Assembly (NCBI GenBank): GCA_030737875.1
Contig: CM060912.1
Location: forward strand, 456,634,310 to 456,698,309
Length of the DNA: 64,000 nucleotides
Direction of reading: 5' to 3'
Source: Allium sativum
Lineage: Eukaryota; Streptophyta; Magnoliopsida; Asparagales; Amaryllidaceae
Of the stretch, positions 35,712 to 46,700 are shown one piece after another; positions within the stretch are counted from its first letter, which is position 1; every line of letters starts with the position of its first letter. The notes under the pieces were generated by a model that worked only from the letters and a program-made list of their open reading frames with translations, searched no databases and was not told the origin of the DNA. The translations under genes and the position numbers were made by a program.

Positions 35712-36900
35712 TCAGTAATGGCTAAAAGCATTTTGGGCCATAATTAAAATATATAATTTTCAGTCATGAAACTACGATAATGTTTATAAAAGAGCATATG
35801 TATAATTTTGAAATGAATAAATGGTGTTTCATTGTTTCATTTCATGCTTTGTGTAGATGGCTACTGCGACAAAGTAATTAGGGAAGAAAGACTTGCAGGT
35901 GATTGAATGGTTTAAGACTTATGTTATCGACTCAAAATTGGATGTTAGCATAGAACACCAGGAATTGGTAAGATATTTAAGTTTTACACTATTCAGCACA
36001 ATAAACATACATTATTACTACTAGTGTTGCTGCTATTTTTTCTGTTAGAATAGAACACTTGGTAAGGCATTTAATGTTGATTATTACTTGATTAAGTCAA
36101 CAATGACATGCGTATTCTTCTATATTTACGTTTTATTTATCGTCTATTTTCTTTGGCAGTGAGTTTGCAAAAATTACTGTCGTTGCTACAGTAGGATGAA
36201 ATCAATGTATGTATTCCATGTTGTAAAAGTGGTTGCAAATTTGGCAGATGAGGGTAAAATCTCCATGCGCTAAACGATATTATATTTAACCTTTATTTCC
36301 TATTTTACTGATGCACGATGGAAACATATGCTTTTTTTATTCAACTTTATCCATTAGAAGCCTTCTGCATATATATTGCAACCTTATTTAGATTAACCAT
36401 TGTTTTAGTTCATGCTTAGAAACTTATAAATCTATTGTATTTCTGGTTTCACAATGACATGTATGTACATATATTTTGATACACATATATTTGTTAACAA
36501 ATTTTTGATGACAGTATCATTTAAACATTATAGATGGAAAATGGGAAAGAGAAGACCTCAGACTGGAAAGAGTGGTTTGCAACAATGCTAGGTAAAGAAT
36601 GAGTAATTCATAAATTGAATTTTAAGCTAAGAGAATAAGTTATATGTTTATCCTAGCAATCTAGGCTGCAAAGAGAAGTGTGTTTGGTTGTGTACAATGT
36701 CACCAAATCCCAAAAACGTGTGTACTATATTGTATTGTACTATTTTGCGTTAAGTAGTAACAAATTTATGTATTGTACTCATAGCTGCATTCTTTACTTT
36801 TAATTTTTGGTTATGCTATTTATTTTACTGTTAACAGTTTAACGATAGTAGTTGGTAAAGCTGTAAGCAGGAAACATGGAAGAATGTTTATTGGCAGAAT
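35712..36900 (+). other. CACTA interior right of E2, exon-like but frame-broken
   Basis: Contains splice-like junctions (GTGTAG before an ATG at about 35859; a GGTAAG near 35965) and short stretches that look coding, but all frames meet stops quickly. Possibly remains of the element's own gene or of a captured host gene; no family recognised. Confidence 0.3.
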
Positions 36901-37272
36901 AGAAATGGAATAGCGACAAATTGCCTATAGAAAATGTTTGACCTAAAAAATATTTTGCCGCTAATCCTTTGCTAATTAGCAAGTTTTTACCGTGTTTTTG
37001 TATAAATAATAAATTATTAGAAAATATTTATCCGTCGGTAAATGATCGGTAAATAAATTAAAATTAATAAAATTATATTTTTATTATATAAATGGTATAA
37101 TGACGGAAAACTGTTGGAAAATTCATGCTAAATTCCGTTTCTAAATTTAATACAATTACCGTCATGGTTTTTACCGACAACAGCGTTATATAGGAAATCC
37201 GTCGCTAAACTCAATATAGCGACGGATTAGAAGCGGATTTTGCCGGTGCAAAATTAGCTTTTTCTTGTAGTG
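36901..37272. repeat. CACTA right subterminal region
   Basis: Dense CCG(T/C)CG, GCCGCTAA, TTTACCGAC and TAGCGACGGAT motifs leading to the right terminus at 37272. Stronger repeat content than the left end. Confidence 0.7.
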
Positions 37273-37490
37273 TATACTTTAATTTTATTTGATTTATCCT
37301 TTTGTCTAAATCTTTGTTTGTGATGTAAAAAGGGTTAGATTTGATTAGTTTTATTATTTGAATAGGTTTGGGTTTCTCTCCTAAATAGATAATCTGAACA
37401 TATTCAGATTTGAATCAATTCAAATGTCAATGTTTTTATGTACAACGAGACAAATAGGTAAATTAGATAAATAAAGCTATATGTATGTGT

Positions 37491-37491
37491 G

Positions 37492-37542
<51 letters not shown>
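37491..37542. repeat. TA/TG compound microsatellite
   Basis: About ten TA units followed by about fifteen TG units within LTR A. Confidence 0.95.
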
Positions 37543-37545
<3 letters not shown>

Positions 37546-37983
37546 CACATGTATATATGATATAAGAGAATTACTCCCTGCTCTTGGTTCGTTACTTGAA
37601 TTATTCCAATAAGCCTAGGGATGCAAGTTGTGATGTTATTTCATATTTTTCCAGTAATGCTATCATTAATTATGTTCTTATGCCACCATGCCATGTAATT
37701 AGCGGTCATATATGGATATTAAACTTGTATGCCTTGAATGTAGGTTAAATTGACAATTTACACCATTGAAACGTTTCTTCACCCATACGAAAACTAATGT
37801 TTATTATGCATACAAATGTTTTATTGTAGCGTAATTAATGTAATTCAACGTAATAACGACGTAACAAACGCAAGTAGAATACAGTTAGAATTTAAAATGT
37901 CCCCATATATTGATTGCTTGTGTGTGTATAGAATGGCTTGTCTATATATTAAATAATGACACACAGACGAGGTTAGTTGTCAT

Positions 37984-38160
37984 TTGTGGTAGAAGTCTGC
38001 CCAGAACCGACTGGCAAATCCAACAACCACAAGTCGGTCTGACTAATGTGAGAGGTCTGGGTACCATGGCCCATTCAAGTTCAGTACACTATGACATGAG
38101 GCTAAACCCACTAGTAGTAGAAGTCTGCCTGAAATCGTCTGACATATCCTACATCAACAG
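37984..38160 (+). other. Paired hairpin motif in LTR A
   Basis: Copy 1: TTGTGG (37984-37989) pairs with CCACAA (38027-38032) and GCCCAG (37999-38004) with CTGGC (38011-38015), enclosing GAAGTCTGCC and GGCAAATCCA boxes. Copy 2 (about 38108-38160) keeps TAGAAGTCTGCC and CATATCC but its stems are degraded. Spacing (about 124 nt) equals that of the C-element pair. Confidence 0.6.
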
Positions 38161-38359
38161 GTAGAAGGTTTAATGTGAGAGGTCTAGCATGTGTGTATGT
38201 GTATATATATAAACTTATTATGTGTGAAAATAGCGAAGTTTACTACACCTTGAGAAGGTCTTAAGTGGTTGACTCTCTTCTTATCCAGTTTGGCTCTTAA
38301 GTGGTTAGGACTAGGATCCTTTCTGCAGGTTTATTCCTTGGATAGGTACCAAAGTCATG

Positions 38360-38389
38360 GGACCCACCCTTAAGTAAGTCTACGGGTCC
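38360..38389 (+). other. H7-like hairpin in LTR A
   Basis: GGACCC (38360-38365) can pair with GGGTCC (38384-38389). The position relative to the LTR end and the nearby GTCATGGG recall the H7 region of E1, E2 and D; the stem is shorter, so homology is tentative. Confidence 0.35.
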
Positions 38390-39033
38390 TCCTCTAAAAG
38401 TGGTTGGCATAACGGTAACGGAGTATGGTAGTTCATGGGGGATGTCCACTTCCTCTAGGAGCTTGTGAGGGCCAACCTAGGGATATTATTTGGTTTACGT
38501 GGGACGTAGCATGTTATTTAATTCACCAACTGTCTAAGCGAAGTCTTAAGTGGCATAGGTGTTCTACCATAATACCAGTTAAGTAGTAACATGCGATGTC
38601 CTCCAAAGGGGTATTAATGGCTATATGCGGGCCTACCTTAGAATATCCAACAACTCAGTAGGTGGGATCAATTCAATGGATGAAGTAATTATGGAGACCG
38701 AAGACGAAAATGGAGGTATTATGCTATTATTAGCTATCATTTTTGTATTGCATATGGAAACTTTAGATGATGAGTTTATTGATGTACATATGGAATAATT
38801 GCATGTTCACAATTTGTGCTTGAATTATGTAGTTTTTATGAAATAGTACATCATATTTTAGTATTATACTTTCTCGTTCCACTGTGTGAGATTTCCATAA
38901 CGCAATGTCTATCTATTATTCTATGCAAATGTATTTCCTTACAAGAACCAACGACCCGTTTAGAGTGGCTCTAATTTTCGATGGACCTTTTCTAGGCTGA
39001 AATTTAGGCCCACTTCGGGCGGGTTGTTACATT

Positions 39034-39045
39034 TGGTATCATAGC
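39034..39045 (+). other. Element A primer binding site
   Basis: TGGTATCATAGC, one mismatch from the initiator tRNA-Met complement, right after the LTR end. Confidence 0.8.
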
Positions 39046-39118
39046 ATAGGTTACTCGAATATAGGTAAATTATACGTATGAGAGAGATTTGTATTTTGAA
39101 AAGGCTTTCAAACTATAC

Positions 39119-39173
<55 letters not shown>

Positions 39174-39300
39174 TGTGATTATCCCAATAAGCATACACAT
39201 CTATATAGGGCAACTTTATCGTTTTCTTCCCTTTTCATCTTAAATACTATCTCAGGAGTACCCATCGAGGGATTCTTCCTTTTCTTTTCAGATAGTAGAA
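39046..39300 (+). other. Element A leader between primer site and gag
   Basis: Contains a TA/GT microsatellite (39116-39170) and a strong 3' splice-site-like tract TTCTTCCTTTTCTTTTCAG ending at 39291, nine bases before the gag ATG. Together with the GTGAGT donor at 21067 in LTR A this would allow a spliced gag mRNA. Confidence 0.55.
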
Positions 39301-40337
39301 TGGCTAATCATCCTTCCAAAGAGGGAAACCAAGCAAGGCCTAGGTATTTTCCAGAATGGTTCCAGTAGTATCTCCGTACTCTGGAACAAGTCTCTATTGC
39401 TAATCCCGCCCCAGTGGTGCCTACAGCTCCTATCGCTGAGGTAGCCTTTTATTTTTATCGATTCTGTAAAAGCTTTGCAAACCTTGGTGGGAAATCGTCC
39501 TCAGGAACGGATGATTTTATTAGTGCCCAAACTTGGATAATGGACTACGAAAGAATTTTCGAACCTACTGGATGGCCAGACGAAGAAGAAAGGAGAATTG
39601 CGGCCTGGCACTTGAAGGAGGTAGCCCTTGAATGGTGGAACTTAGTATCTGAGGAGAACGAGGGCCGAATATTTACGTGGGTTGAATTCAAAGCCCGCTT
39701 CGAAGAAAAGTTTTTTCCAAAAGCTGAGATGACGATCCAGTTGGAGAAAATTATCCATCTCAAGCAAGGAAGTTTAAGTCTACAAGAGTATGTGACCAAG
39801 TTCATCGAATTGAGTAAGTTTCGTAGGGGTTTGGTGGATACCCCAATGAACAAAGCCTTAAGATTTATTAAGGGGTTGAACTCCCCACTGAAGGACAACT
39901 TGTTAGTGCAAGTAACATTTTTATAAACCTTCGAAACCTTAGTGGAGACGGCTATTCTATGCACAACGGAAGGCTCTAAGAAGGATAAGAATGGAGAGAA
40001 GGGAGAAGGAAGTTCTAACAAGAATAAGAAAAAGGAATGGTTGAAGGACAAGAAGAAAGGGGGAAATTCAAAAAGGAAGCTAAGAATTGTACAAGGTGCA
40101 ACCGCAAGGGCCATGAAGCCAAGGATTGCAGGGTTTCTTTAGCAAAGAAAGTATTTAAAGGAAAGTGTTTCAACTGTCACGAGGAAGGACACATGTCTAA
40201 AGACTACTCAAAACCTAAAATTACATGGAGCGACCAGAATTATGCATTAGAGGTAGCACCGATACAAAGCCGACCACTAAGAGACCAAGGGCAACCCGCA
40301 CTAGAAGGTATAATTTCTGTTTTAATAATTTCTGTAT
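39301..40337 (+). pseudogene. gag: Element A gag (capsid plus zinc knuckles), broken
   Basis: Gag is the structural protein that packages the RNA into virus-like particles. The frame starts at the ATG at 39301 after the splice-like acceptor. An in-frame TAG at 39366 and a TAA near 39924 interrupt it, and a frameshift near 40040 moves the nucleocapsid part to another frame. The capsid region (39480-39920) has the plant Ty3 gag signature with WxxLKEVALEWW-like and FKARFEEKFFP segments. Two CCHC knuckles follow: CTRCNRKGHEAKDC intact, and a second CFNCHEEGHMSKDY in which the last Cys is Tyr. It is therefore an old non-functional copy of a chromovirus gag. Confidence 0.85.
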
Positions 40338-40463
40338 ACACCTTGTTTGACTCAGGAGCGACCTATTCTTTTGTTTCTAAGAGGCTAGTTAATCTGCTAA
40401 AACTTCCCTTATCTATCTCTAGTAATCCAATAGAGGTGGCCAACCCTATTGGAGGAGCTAAGT
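40338..40463 (+). pseudogene. Element A protease, 5' part, cut by element C
   Basis: Same frame as the zinc knuckles; contains the aspartic protease active-site motif LFDSGATYSFVS. It stops at the TAAGT target duplication (40459-40463), where element C inserted. The rest of pol resumes after the second TAAGT at 61320-61324. Confidence 0.8.
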
Positions 40464-43074
40464 GGTGACAACCCGAATTTCGACAGACCGATTTGTTTTT
40501 CAAAATTCCAGTCTATCGAAACTCAGTTTGGTTTGCTCTGGTATCCTGCAGGAAAGACAGAAACATAGAATATGTCAGAGCTCGGAAAATATCTCACAAC
40601 GGAATGGATAAAAATAATATAAATCAAAGTATACCCTTACCGTATTAATAATAATACCTAACCAGCATCCAAAGTTATAATGTCTCATGTCTCTGCCACA
40701 AATCTAACCTGTGAGTATGTTATGAGGAGGGGGTCATAACACAAGTTCTGGTGACTGGATTTAAACTATACACTTTGGATAATCCTATATATACTGTTCA
40801 ATCATATTTTCTTATTTATTAGGTTACTTGGGTTAACAGCACTCAAGGGTTATACACACGTCGTACCCATTTACTTCCCAGTGGGTTAACCTAATACAGT
40901 ATATGTGTAACTACCCCCAATATTGAGGTATACCCCATGGTACCCCACTCGCATCGTCTCCAGCGTAACACCATTGGAATATACGCAGTACCTCATTCTA
41001 CATCATAGTGACGTACGGGTTACAATATTACGTTCCGCATATATCTGTCCTTACTATGCTACGTAATCGTACTAAGTGCCACCTTTGTTCGAATCAGACT
41101 CCATGCCGGAGCATTGCACTCAAGTCTATGATACACAACCCAGAGCAGATACGCATGTATCTAGACTGTCCCTTGTACGTACCATTAATTGAAGCTCGAT
41201 GCCTCAATCGCACGTCCTCTAATGTGCACCGAGTTCCGTGGTAGAGCGATGCAAGAAACACGGAACTCCGTCGGGAGATTTTCCGTATCTGTACAGGCCC
41301 GTCTTTAAAGAGCCTCTATATACAGATATACCTATGGTCTATTTTCGTGGTGGCTATGGCCCCACCTCGGCCCCTCCCTCAACTAGTAAAGACTACAAGA
41401 GCTAAACGACCGCCCCTAACAACAATCAAACTAAACATCCATATGGCGTCTACCCTCAACCCCGTACCTCATTAGTGAAAGGTGAAATGGTATCTTGGGT
41501 TTAGCTCTAGTCTTTTGCATCCCGCTGGCTGTCGACGACGGATATCCGACGGTCTACTATCCTTGTTGGTCGTGACCCTCTCTACCTCCTCGTGAGGCAA
41601 CCATCGAATCACCCTGGTGTCACCTCGTCACAGCATTCTGACTGCATAACTACATCTACAGTCAAGGCCAGCCCACCTAGTAGTTACGCGCAGACCCAAC
41701 CTCTGTGAGTACAGTCTAAGACATCTGTCACTGCACAGAGGACTACTAGGAGCACCTTATGTACTTCAGAAAGCCGCGTGCTTCCCCTTCCAGTCCCTTA
41801 GAGCCGTCAGAACAATCAGATGAATGTGCGCTCCCCTCGTGCTTTATAACACCTCGATGATCTACCCCGTTGGGTTATTCACCCTCAACCGTACAGACTG
41901 GTCTAAGATCCTTACTTTAGCATGTTGTTAGACCTTATGCCTAAACATTCTTTTACGCGCTTACCTCACCTCACCCGGTTTCCAGTTTACTTGGTTATTC
42001 CCATTCATATTGAATTCTTATTCAAATTACCAAGTTTCTCTTGCTTATTAATTTCAGTCGTATAACTTAATCCATTTAAGTTTATTAATAAGCTCACAAT
42101 GTGCTATTCTCTAGATTGTGACCCAAGGTGTGTAATCTACAATCTCTTTTATATTCTTGTTTGATTTCATCATTACAATAACATGTTTTACATAATATGT
42201 AATTAAGTATATCCAATTCACGTGCTTTCTAATTAACATGTCACTTACCATTTATGATTAAATATAACTTATTTCATTTCATAAGTTTTCCTCATTCATT
42301 CTCATTTAATCATAAATTTATTTTTCATTGTCAATACAACTTATCGTTGTTTACTTACTAAATTAGTTCTATTAACTAAGGCCCATTAACAAGTTTCTCT
42401 ACCTGTTTATCATAACCTATGTTATAATTTTCTCTTGTCCCTAGGACAGGCCTAAACATCGTTAACAACAGGTTTAAGACTCCCAAGCTTACATATTACT
42501 CAATTTATAATTAAGTACAATATATTTTTCCCCTTTTTCTTAACTTATTTCAAGTTTTCCCCTTTAATTATTACTTAATTTATAATTAAGTGTCCCTTAA
42601 CTCAATTCACTAGTTATCTCATCCCCTTACTGGTTTATAATAACCTAAGTTATAATATTCACTTGTCCCTAGGACAAGTCTACCTATTATACAACATTTT
42701 CATTTATGTTATTTATTTATAATAGGTTATTATCATTCCCCTTTAAATCATTTACTGTTGTAAACCATTATTCTTTATTCACTGTAATATATATTCCTTA
42801 TTATATTAAGGAAAACACTTCATGCACCTCATCAGTTTGATAGAAGGAATCAATGATTTATTTTCATAACGTATTCCCATCTAAATCCGTGGTAGCAAGT
42901 AATTTCTTTACTTTTCTTTATTTATTGTGGCTTACTTGCAACAACGTTTCCAGAAATAGGTCATTTAGGTAAATACATCACTTTTCCTTCTTATCACACT
43001 AACTCAGTTCATTACATCTCCTCTTTTCTGAGTTAGAAATTTAATTACCATCATTGCCATTTATTCATATCTTG

Positions 43075-43076
<2 letters not shown>

Positions 43077-43142
<66 letters not shown>
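43077..43142. repeat. AC/AT compound microsatellite
   Basis: About twenty AC units followed by about eleven AT units in the C left LTR. The right LTR has a shorter AC run plus AT and TATG units at about 59004-59060. Confidence 0.95.
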
Positions 43143-43143
<1 letters not shown>

Positions 43144-43171
43144 AGCACTATACCTCTCACATTAAGCCTAC

Positions 43172-43349
43172 ACTTGTGGATGCTGGATTTGCCGGGTGGA
43201 TCCGGGCAAAGACTTCTACCACAAGTTGACCTCGTGTCTTAGCACCATTCCATTTTTTTATTTTTTGCACTTAGGCCTCTCACATAAGGTTTAACATTAG
43301 TGGTTGCTGGATATGCCGGTCAGGTCCGGGCAGACTTCCGCCACTAATG
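43172..43349 (-). other. Pair of 55-nt hairpins in C left LTR
   Basis: Copy 1 43172-43226: outer stem ACTTGTGG/CCACAAGT, inner GCCGG/CCGGGC. Copy 2 43295-43349: outer CATTAGTGG/CCACTAATG, inner GCCGG/CCGGGC. Each is exactly 55 nt and they start 123 nt apart. The outer stems differ between copies but both pair fully, while the internal boxes stay nearly constant. Confidence 0.7.
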
Positions 43350-43964
43350 CAACCTAACCTCGTGCCATATATGTAGTTACAATTTCTAATTGAAATCCTA
43401 GGCATATTCATCTTTACTCAATCACTAATGTTCATATCAAAATTGCACTCCCAATTTAAAGTCTCAAAACATAATATATGCTATGTTCTAAAAAATTCCA
43501 TTACAATTCCTTCCCATTTCATGAAAACTTTAGGCATATTATCCTTTTTACTGTAATCTAAATTTTCTTGTCGTCCAAATTTTGTCTATAATTCATCACA
43601 TGTCCTTTTTTACATTTGTTTAATCCTATTTTGACATGTAAACATTCAATCGGGTAATTATTCAAATCCATCAATCTAAACATGTCATTTATTCTATAAT
43701 ATGCCGCAAGTGAAACATATTATTATAACAACAATAGTTATTGCCCATGTTCTAACCATTTCTAACAAGTTGTTTTTTTTCAACATGTAATCATTCCAAT
43801 AATTTAATAGATTCAACATATGAATTTCCTGATCTATTCATATTAACGTCCCAACTTGTTATAATAGCAATTTATAATTAAACTGTCAATTTCACAATTT
43901 ATTAAAAGGGGAATGCTAAATGATAGTCATAACATTATCTAAAGGCTACAATTTAAACCTACTC

Positions 43965-43966
43965 AC
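43965..43966 (-). other. Splice donor candidate in C left LTR
   Basis: Minus strand AAAG|GTGAGT, a perfect donor, 271 nt downstream of the TATA box. The right LTR has AAA|GTGAGT at 59900-59899. No clear matching acceptor was found inside the element. Confidence 0.5.
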
Positions 43967-44229
43967 CTTTAAGCTTTCCCCAACTTTTGGATCCGATCCA
44001 TTCCATTATCCATGGTTTCCCCTTTTCCCTCGATTAGGTTCACAACCTTGCTTTGAATAATCTTTTATTAACGTTGATCCTCTCCTCCAGATGTGGATTC
44101 ATAATTTTCTAGGCTAATATTCTAATTTCAGAATAGAATTGAGAAGAGAGAGAGGGGGGAGAGATAGAGCCATGGCGGAGCTCCAGCGTAGCCGCCAAAT
44201 TATATGGTTTAGGGTTAGGTCTAAGGTCT

Positions 44230-44237
44230 TATTTATA
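44230..44237 (-). promoter_or_regulatory. TATA box of C left LTR
   Basis: Minus strand CCTATAAATAAGACC, the same box as in LTR A; GTCGAC boxes lie upstream at 44383-44440. Confidence 0.6.
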
Positions 44238-44382
44238 GGAGTATGGAGTAACCAGGACCCTTAGATTTAAATAAAACTCCATCAGAGCTAACCATGTCAT
44301 ACGACCAATAGAAAATGGCCACGTTGCAATAAAAAAAACGTTCACCAATCAAAACACGCCACATGTGCTGAATGATGCGTAG

Positions 44383-44440
44383 GGATTGACAACCCTGCTT
44401 GGGTGTCGACAACCCAATAGTGGTGTCAACACCCCTGCCG
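44383..44440. repeat. Three GTCGAC-type boxes, C left LTR
   Basis: Units of about 20 bp: GGATTGACAACCC, GTGTCGACAACCC, GTGTCAACACCCC. The right LTR (60310-60378) has four, so copy number varies between LTRs. Confidence 0.65.
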
Positions 44441-44850
44441 TATATATATAGATGTGTGTGTGTATATATATGTATATATATGTATATATATATATAGTTG
44501 ATTTGAAATTTGATTTATTTATAATACATGTAATCTTCTTGCATATAAATCAAATTTCAAACATTCCTTCTTTGTTTGCTTCTTTGTTCACGCGCAACCC
44601 TTAATTTGAATTATATTCATTTGTATTCAACTCTTATGCTATGCTAATCTTTTGTATGCGAACAATTATTTATCCCAAGCCAATTAATATATATATATTT
44701 ATTTATTTTTTTTGAAAAATTCTCCTGATTATACCTCTTATTAACCCTTTTCATACTGAACCACTGTTTAATTAAACCGCCTTCCCACTAAGCCACTTTT
44801 TAACTGCTTTCACACTAAGCCACTTTTTAGCCATTCCCTTAAAAAAATAT

Positions 44851-44919
44851 GGCACTGGCAGGGATTGAATTCTGAACCTCTTGTATGCAAGTCACATGTT
44901 CTAACCAACTAAGATACTT
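44851..44919 (-). repeat. tRNA-derived sequence in C left LTR
   Basis: On the minus strand it reads as a degenerate tRNA: D-arm/A-box TTAGTTGGTTAGAACATG, an anticodon arm with loop CTTGCAT (TGC, Ala-like) and B-box-like GGTTCAGAATTCAATCC, ending in CCTGCCAGTGCC. The T-loop has extra bases, so it is not a functional tRNA. It is more likely a SINE or tRNA remnant fixed in the LTR. Confidence 0.55.
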
Positions 44920-45372
44920 AGTCTTTAGCTAACAATGCTTAGAACAGTGCTAAACATTATTCTCTTCTCAATCCTCATTTCTTCATGTTTTGTTGCAATA
45001 ATTAATTTAAAGATATCTCTTTCATTGTAAATCAATTTCTGCAAACTGCAGGTCTAAATTGACCATAAAATCGCCATGAGCGCAACGACGCTAATTTCAT
45101 GACCAAATTCTGGAAGCTCTTCAAATTTTCCTTTTTATTTCTTTTTAAATGTTTGCATGAAATTTCAATTGCATTGCATGGCATTTCTTCTCATTTCATG
45201 CATTGCATGTAATTTCTTTTATTAATCTTTTTCTTCATTTCACTACATGAACTTATTACATGCAACTATATTATTATTTAAATTTTCCCTTAAATATATC
45301 TATGCATATAATATATATATACATATATGCATATTTTTATTTTTAATTGCATTAAAAATGCGGGGTGTTACA

Positions 45373-46586
45373 TTCTCCCACCCTTAGGAAATTTCGTCCC
45401 CAAAATTTTATAAGTAAAATAAATAATCCCTCGCATAATATACATCCATCATGTGTGCATTCAATTTATGCAAACATAGTGCACATGTGCAAAGTGAAAT
45501 ACATCATAGTAATGCATGTATGCCTAAGCGGCACCTCCTATGTGTATGCAAGTTTTTCAAAAATCCTTTTAAAATATGATGCTCACATCCTAAATATATG
45601 GCAGTTCTACATGAATGCAATATTTTGAAAATCAAAAAGCTTTTTCATCCAAATTTTCCCACACTCTTACTGAGTAAGAACATAGTTCATCACATTGTTG
45701 CATCCATAATCCTACTAACCAACTTTATTTTTCGAGTTTCAGAAAAATCTAATATTCTAAATTCCATTTCTTATGTTACAAAAAGGCGAAAAACGGAAAA
45801 TTCCGCATCTCCCGTTTTTCTTTTCCAACCGTTTTCTAACCGTACTTGGGTTTTTATGTAACTATTTATAAAGATTCCCTATTTTCCTATCCAAGCACAG
45901 CCCACATAAGGAAATTTCTTTTGTTACTGATTTCCTCTTCATCTTATCTTGGAAATTTTCCATTCTTATTCATCTTTTCTCATAATTTTCCATTTTTTTA
46001 AATCACAAAACTGGAGTAGATACGGACAACTATTTTCTCAATTGGGTTTATGACTTGTTCTTACCTATTAGGTCGGTTTAGTCTCTTATTACAAGGTGCC
46101 AACATCCACTCTATTCTTATTTTCTACAACTTATTTTGTCTACCCACATAATTATCTTAAAATAATTTATCAAAAAGGGTTGTCATAAGAATAGAGATTT
46201 CAAATCTTTCTTTATTAAAAATTCCTGTATGAAATGTAACAAGAAAACTAGCGAGCTAAACATGCTCAATAATATGCACCTTTTTACTAAGAGAATTTTA
46301 CGTTAAAACTCAATATGTACTTCTTTACATATTTTAAAACTGTAACTTTTAAGATTTAAACTTGAAAACACCATAAACCTTTTTCCCAAAACTTTTAAAA
46401 TTTCAAGTATTTAAAAGTTAACAATGGGGTTAGACTCAAAGTGGGTTTCTAATTTTCTAGGCTTTCCTAGACACTCCCCAAGGTCAATTCTCTCAGCTAT
46501 ATATATTCCTAATCAATTTTTAAAAAATACAAATAAGTCCACTCACTATTTATATAGGAATCCTAAACCTAAGCTCTGATACCAGG
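45373..46586 (-). other. C interior: non-coding
   Basis: 1,214 bp between polypurine tract (TTCTCCCACCCT at 45373-45384 on plus) and primer site. The ACGAAATTTCC block adjoins the tract. Open frames at 45365-45861 are AT-driven without motifs. Confidence 0.8.
46573..46584 (-). other. C primer binding site
   Basis: The minus strand reads TGGTATCAGAGC, the full initiator tRNA-Met match, two bases from the 5' LTR. Confidence 0.9.
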
Positions 46587-46700
46587 TGTAACAACCCGAA
46601 TTCCGATAGAGCGATTTTTTTTTTCAAAATTCCAATCTATCGAAATTTGAATTGGTTTGCTCTGATATCCTGTAGAAAAGACAGAGACATAGAACATGTC
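46587..46700 (-). repeat. C 5' LTR, short piece left of D
   Basis: 114 bp matching the first bases of the left LTR copy (CAATCTATCGAAATT, TTTGCTCTGATATCCTG). It ends at ATGTC, where D inserted, and the match continues after D at 56504 with AGAGCTCAGAAAATATCTCA. Confidence 0.9.

Larger units (their letters stand above)
21271..37272. mobile_element. CACTA (En/Spm-type) transposon, interrupted by E2
   Basis: Left end CGCTACAAGAAAAA at 21271; right end is the reverse complement of CACTACAAGAAAAA, ending at 37272. A 3-bp duplication TAT flanks it (21268-21270, 37273-37275), as for CACTA elements. Subterminal regions are rich in TAGCGAC, CCGTCGCTAA and AGCGACGG motifs. Without E2 it is about 4.8 kb. 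I see no transposase domain, so it is probably non-autonomous. Confidence 0.85.
37276..39031 (+). repeat. Element A, 5' LTR, segment 3 of 3
   Basis: Continues the LTR after the CACTA target duplication and ends GGGCGGGTTGTTACA at 39031, directly before a primer site. It carries the paired hairpin motif shared with LTR C (37984-38160), the TTCCACTGTGTGAG box (38877-38890) near the end, and a TA/TG microsatellite (37491-37542). Confidence 0.8.
40464..45372 (-). repeat. C 3' LTR (left copy)
   Basis: Minus-strand start TGTAACACCCCGCA at 45372; its other end reads GGTGACAACCCG against TGTAACAACCCG in the right copy, so the terminal bases have mutated. It carries a tRNA-like sequence, GTCGAC boxes, TATA box, splice donor, hairpin pair and AC/AT microsatellite, and near 40591 the ATCTCACAACGGAATGG box. 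No coding content; the open frame at 41008-41244 is non-coding by all signs. Confidence 0.9.

Noticed and set aside
39545..40114. 189-codon open frame on the minus strand
   Set aside because: Antisense shadow of element A gag.
44851..44919. Functional tRNA-Ala gene
   Set aside because: Extra bases in the T-loop and imperfect stems; kept only as a tRNA-derived repeat.
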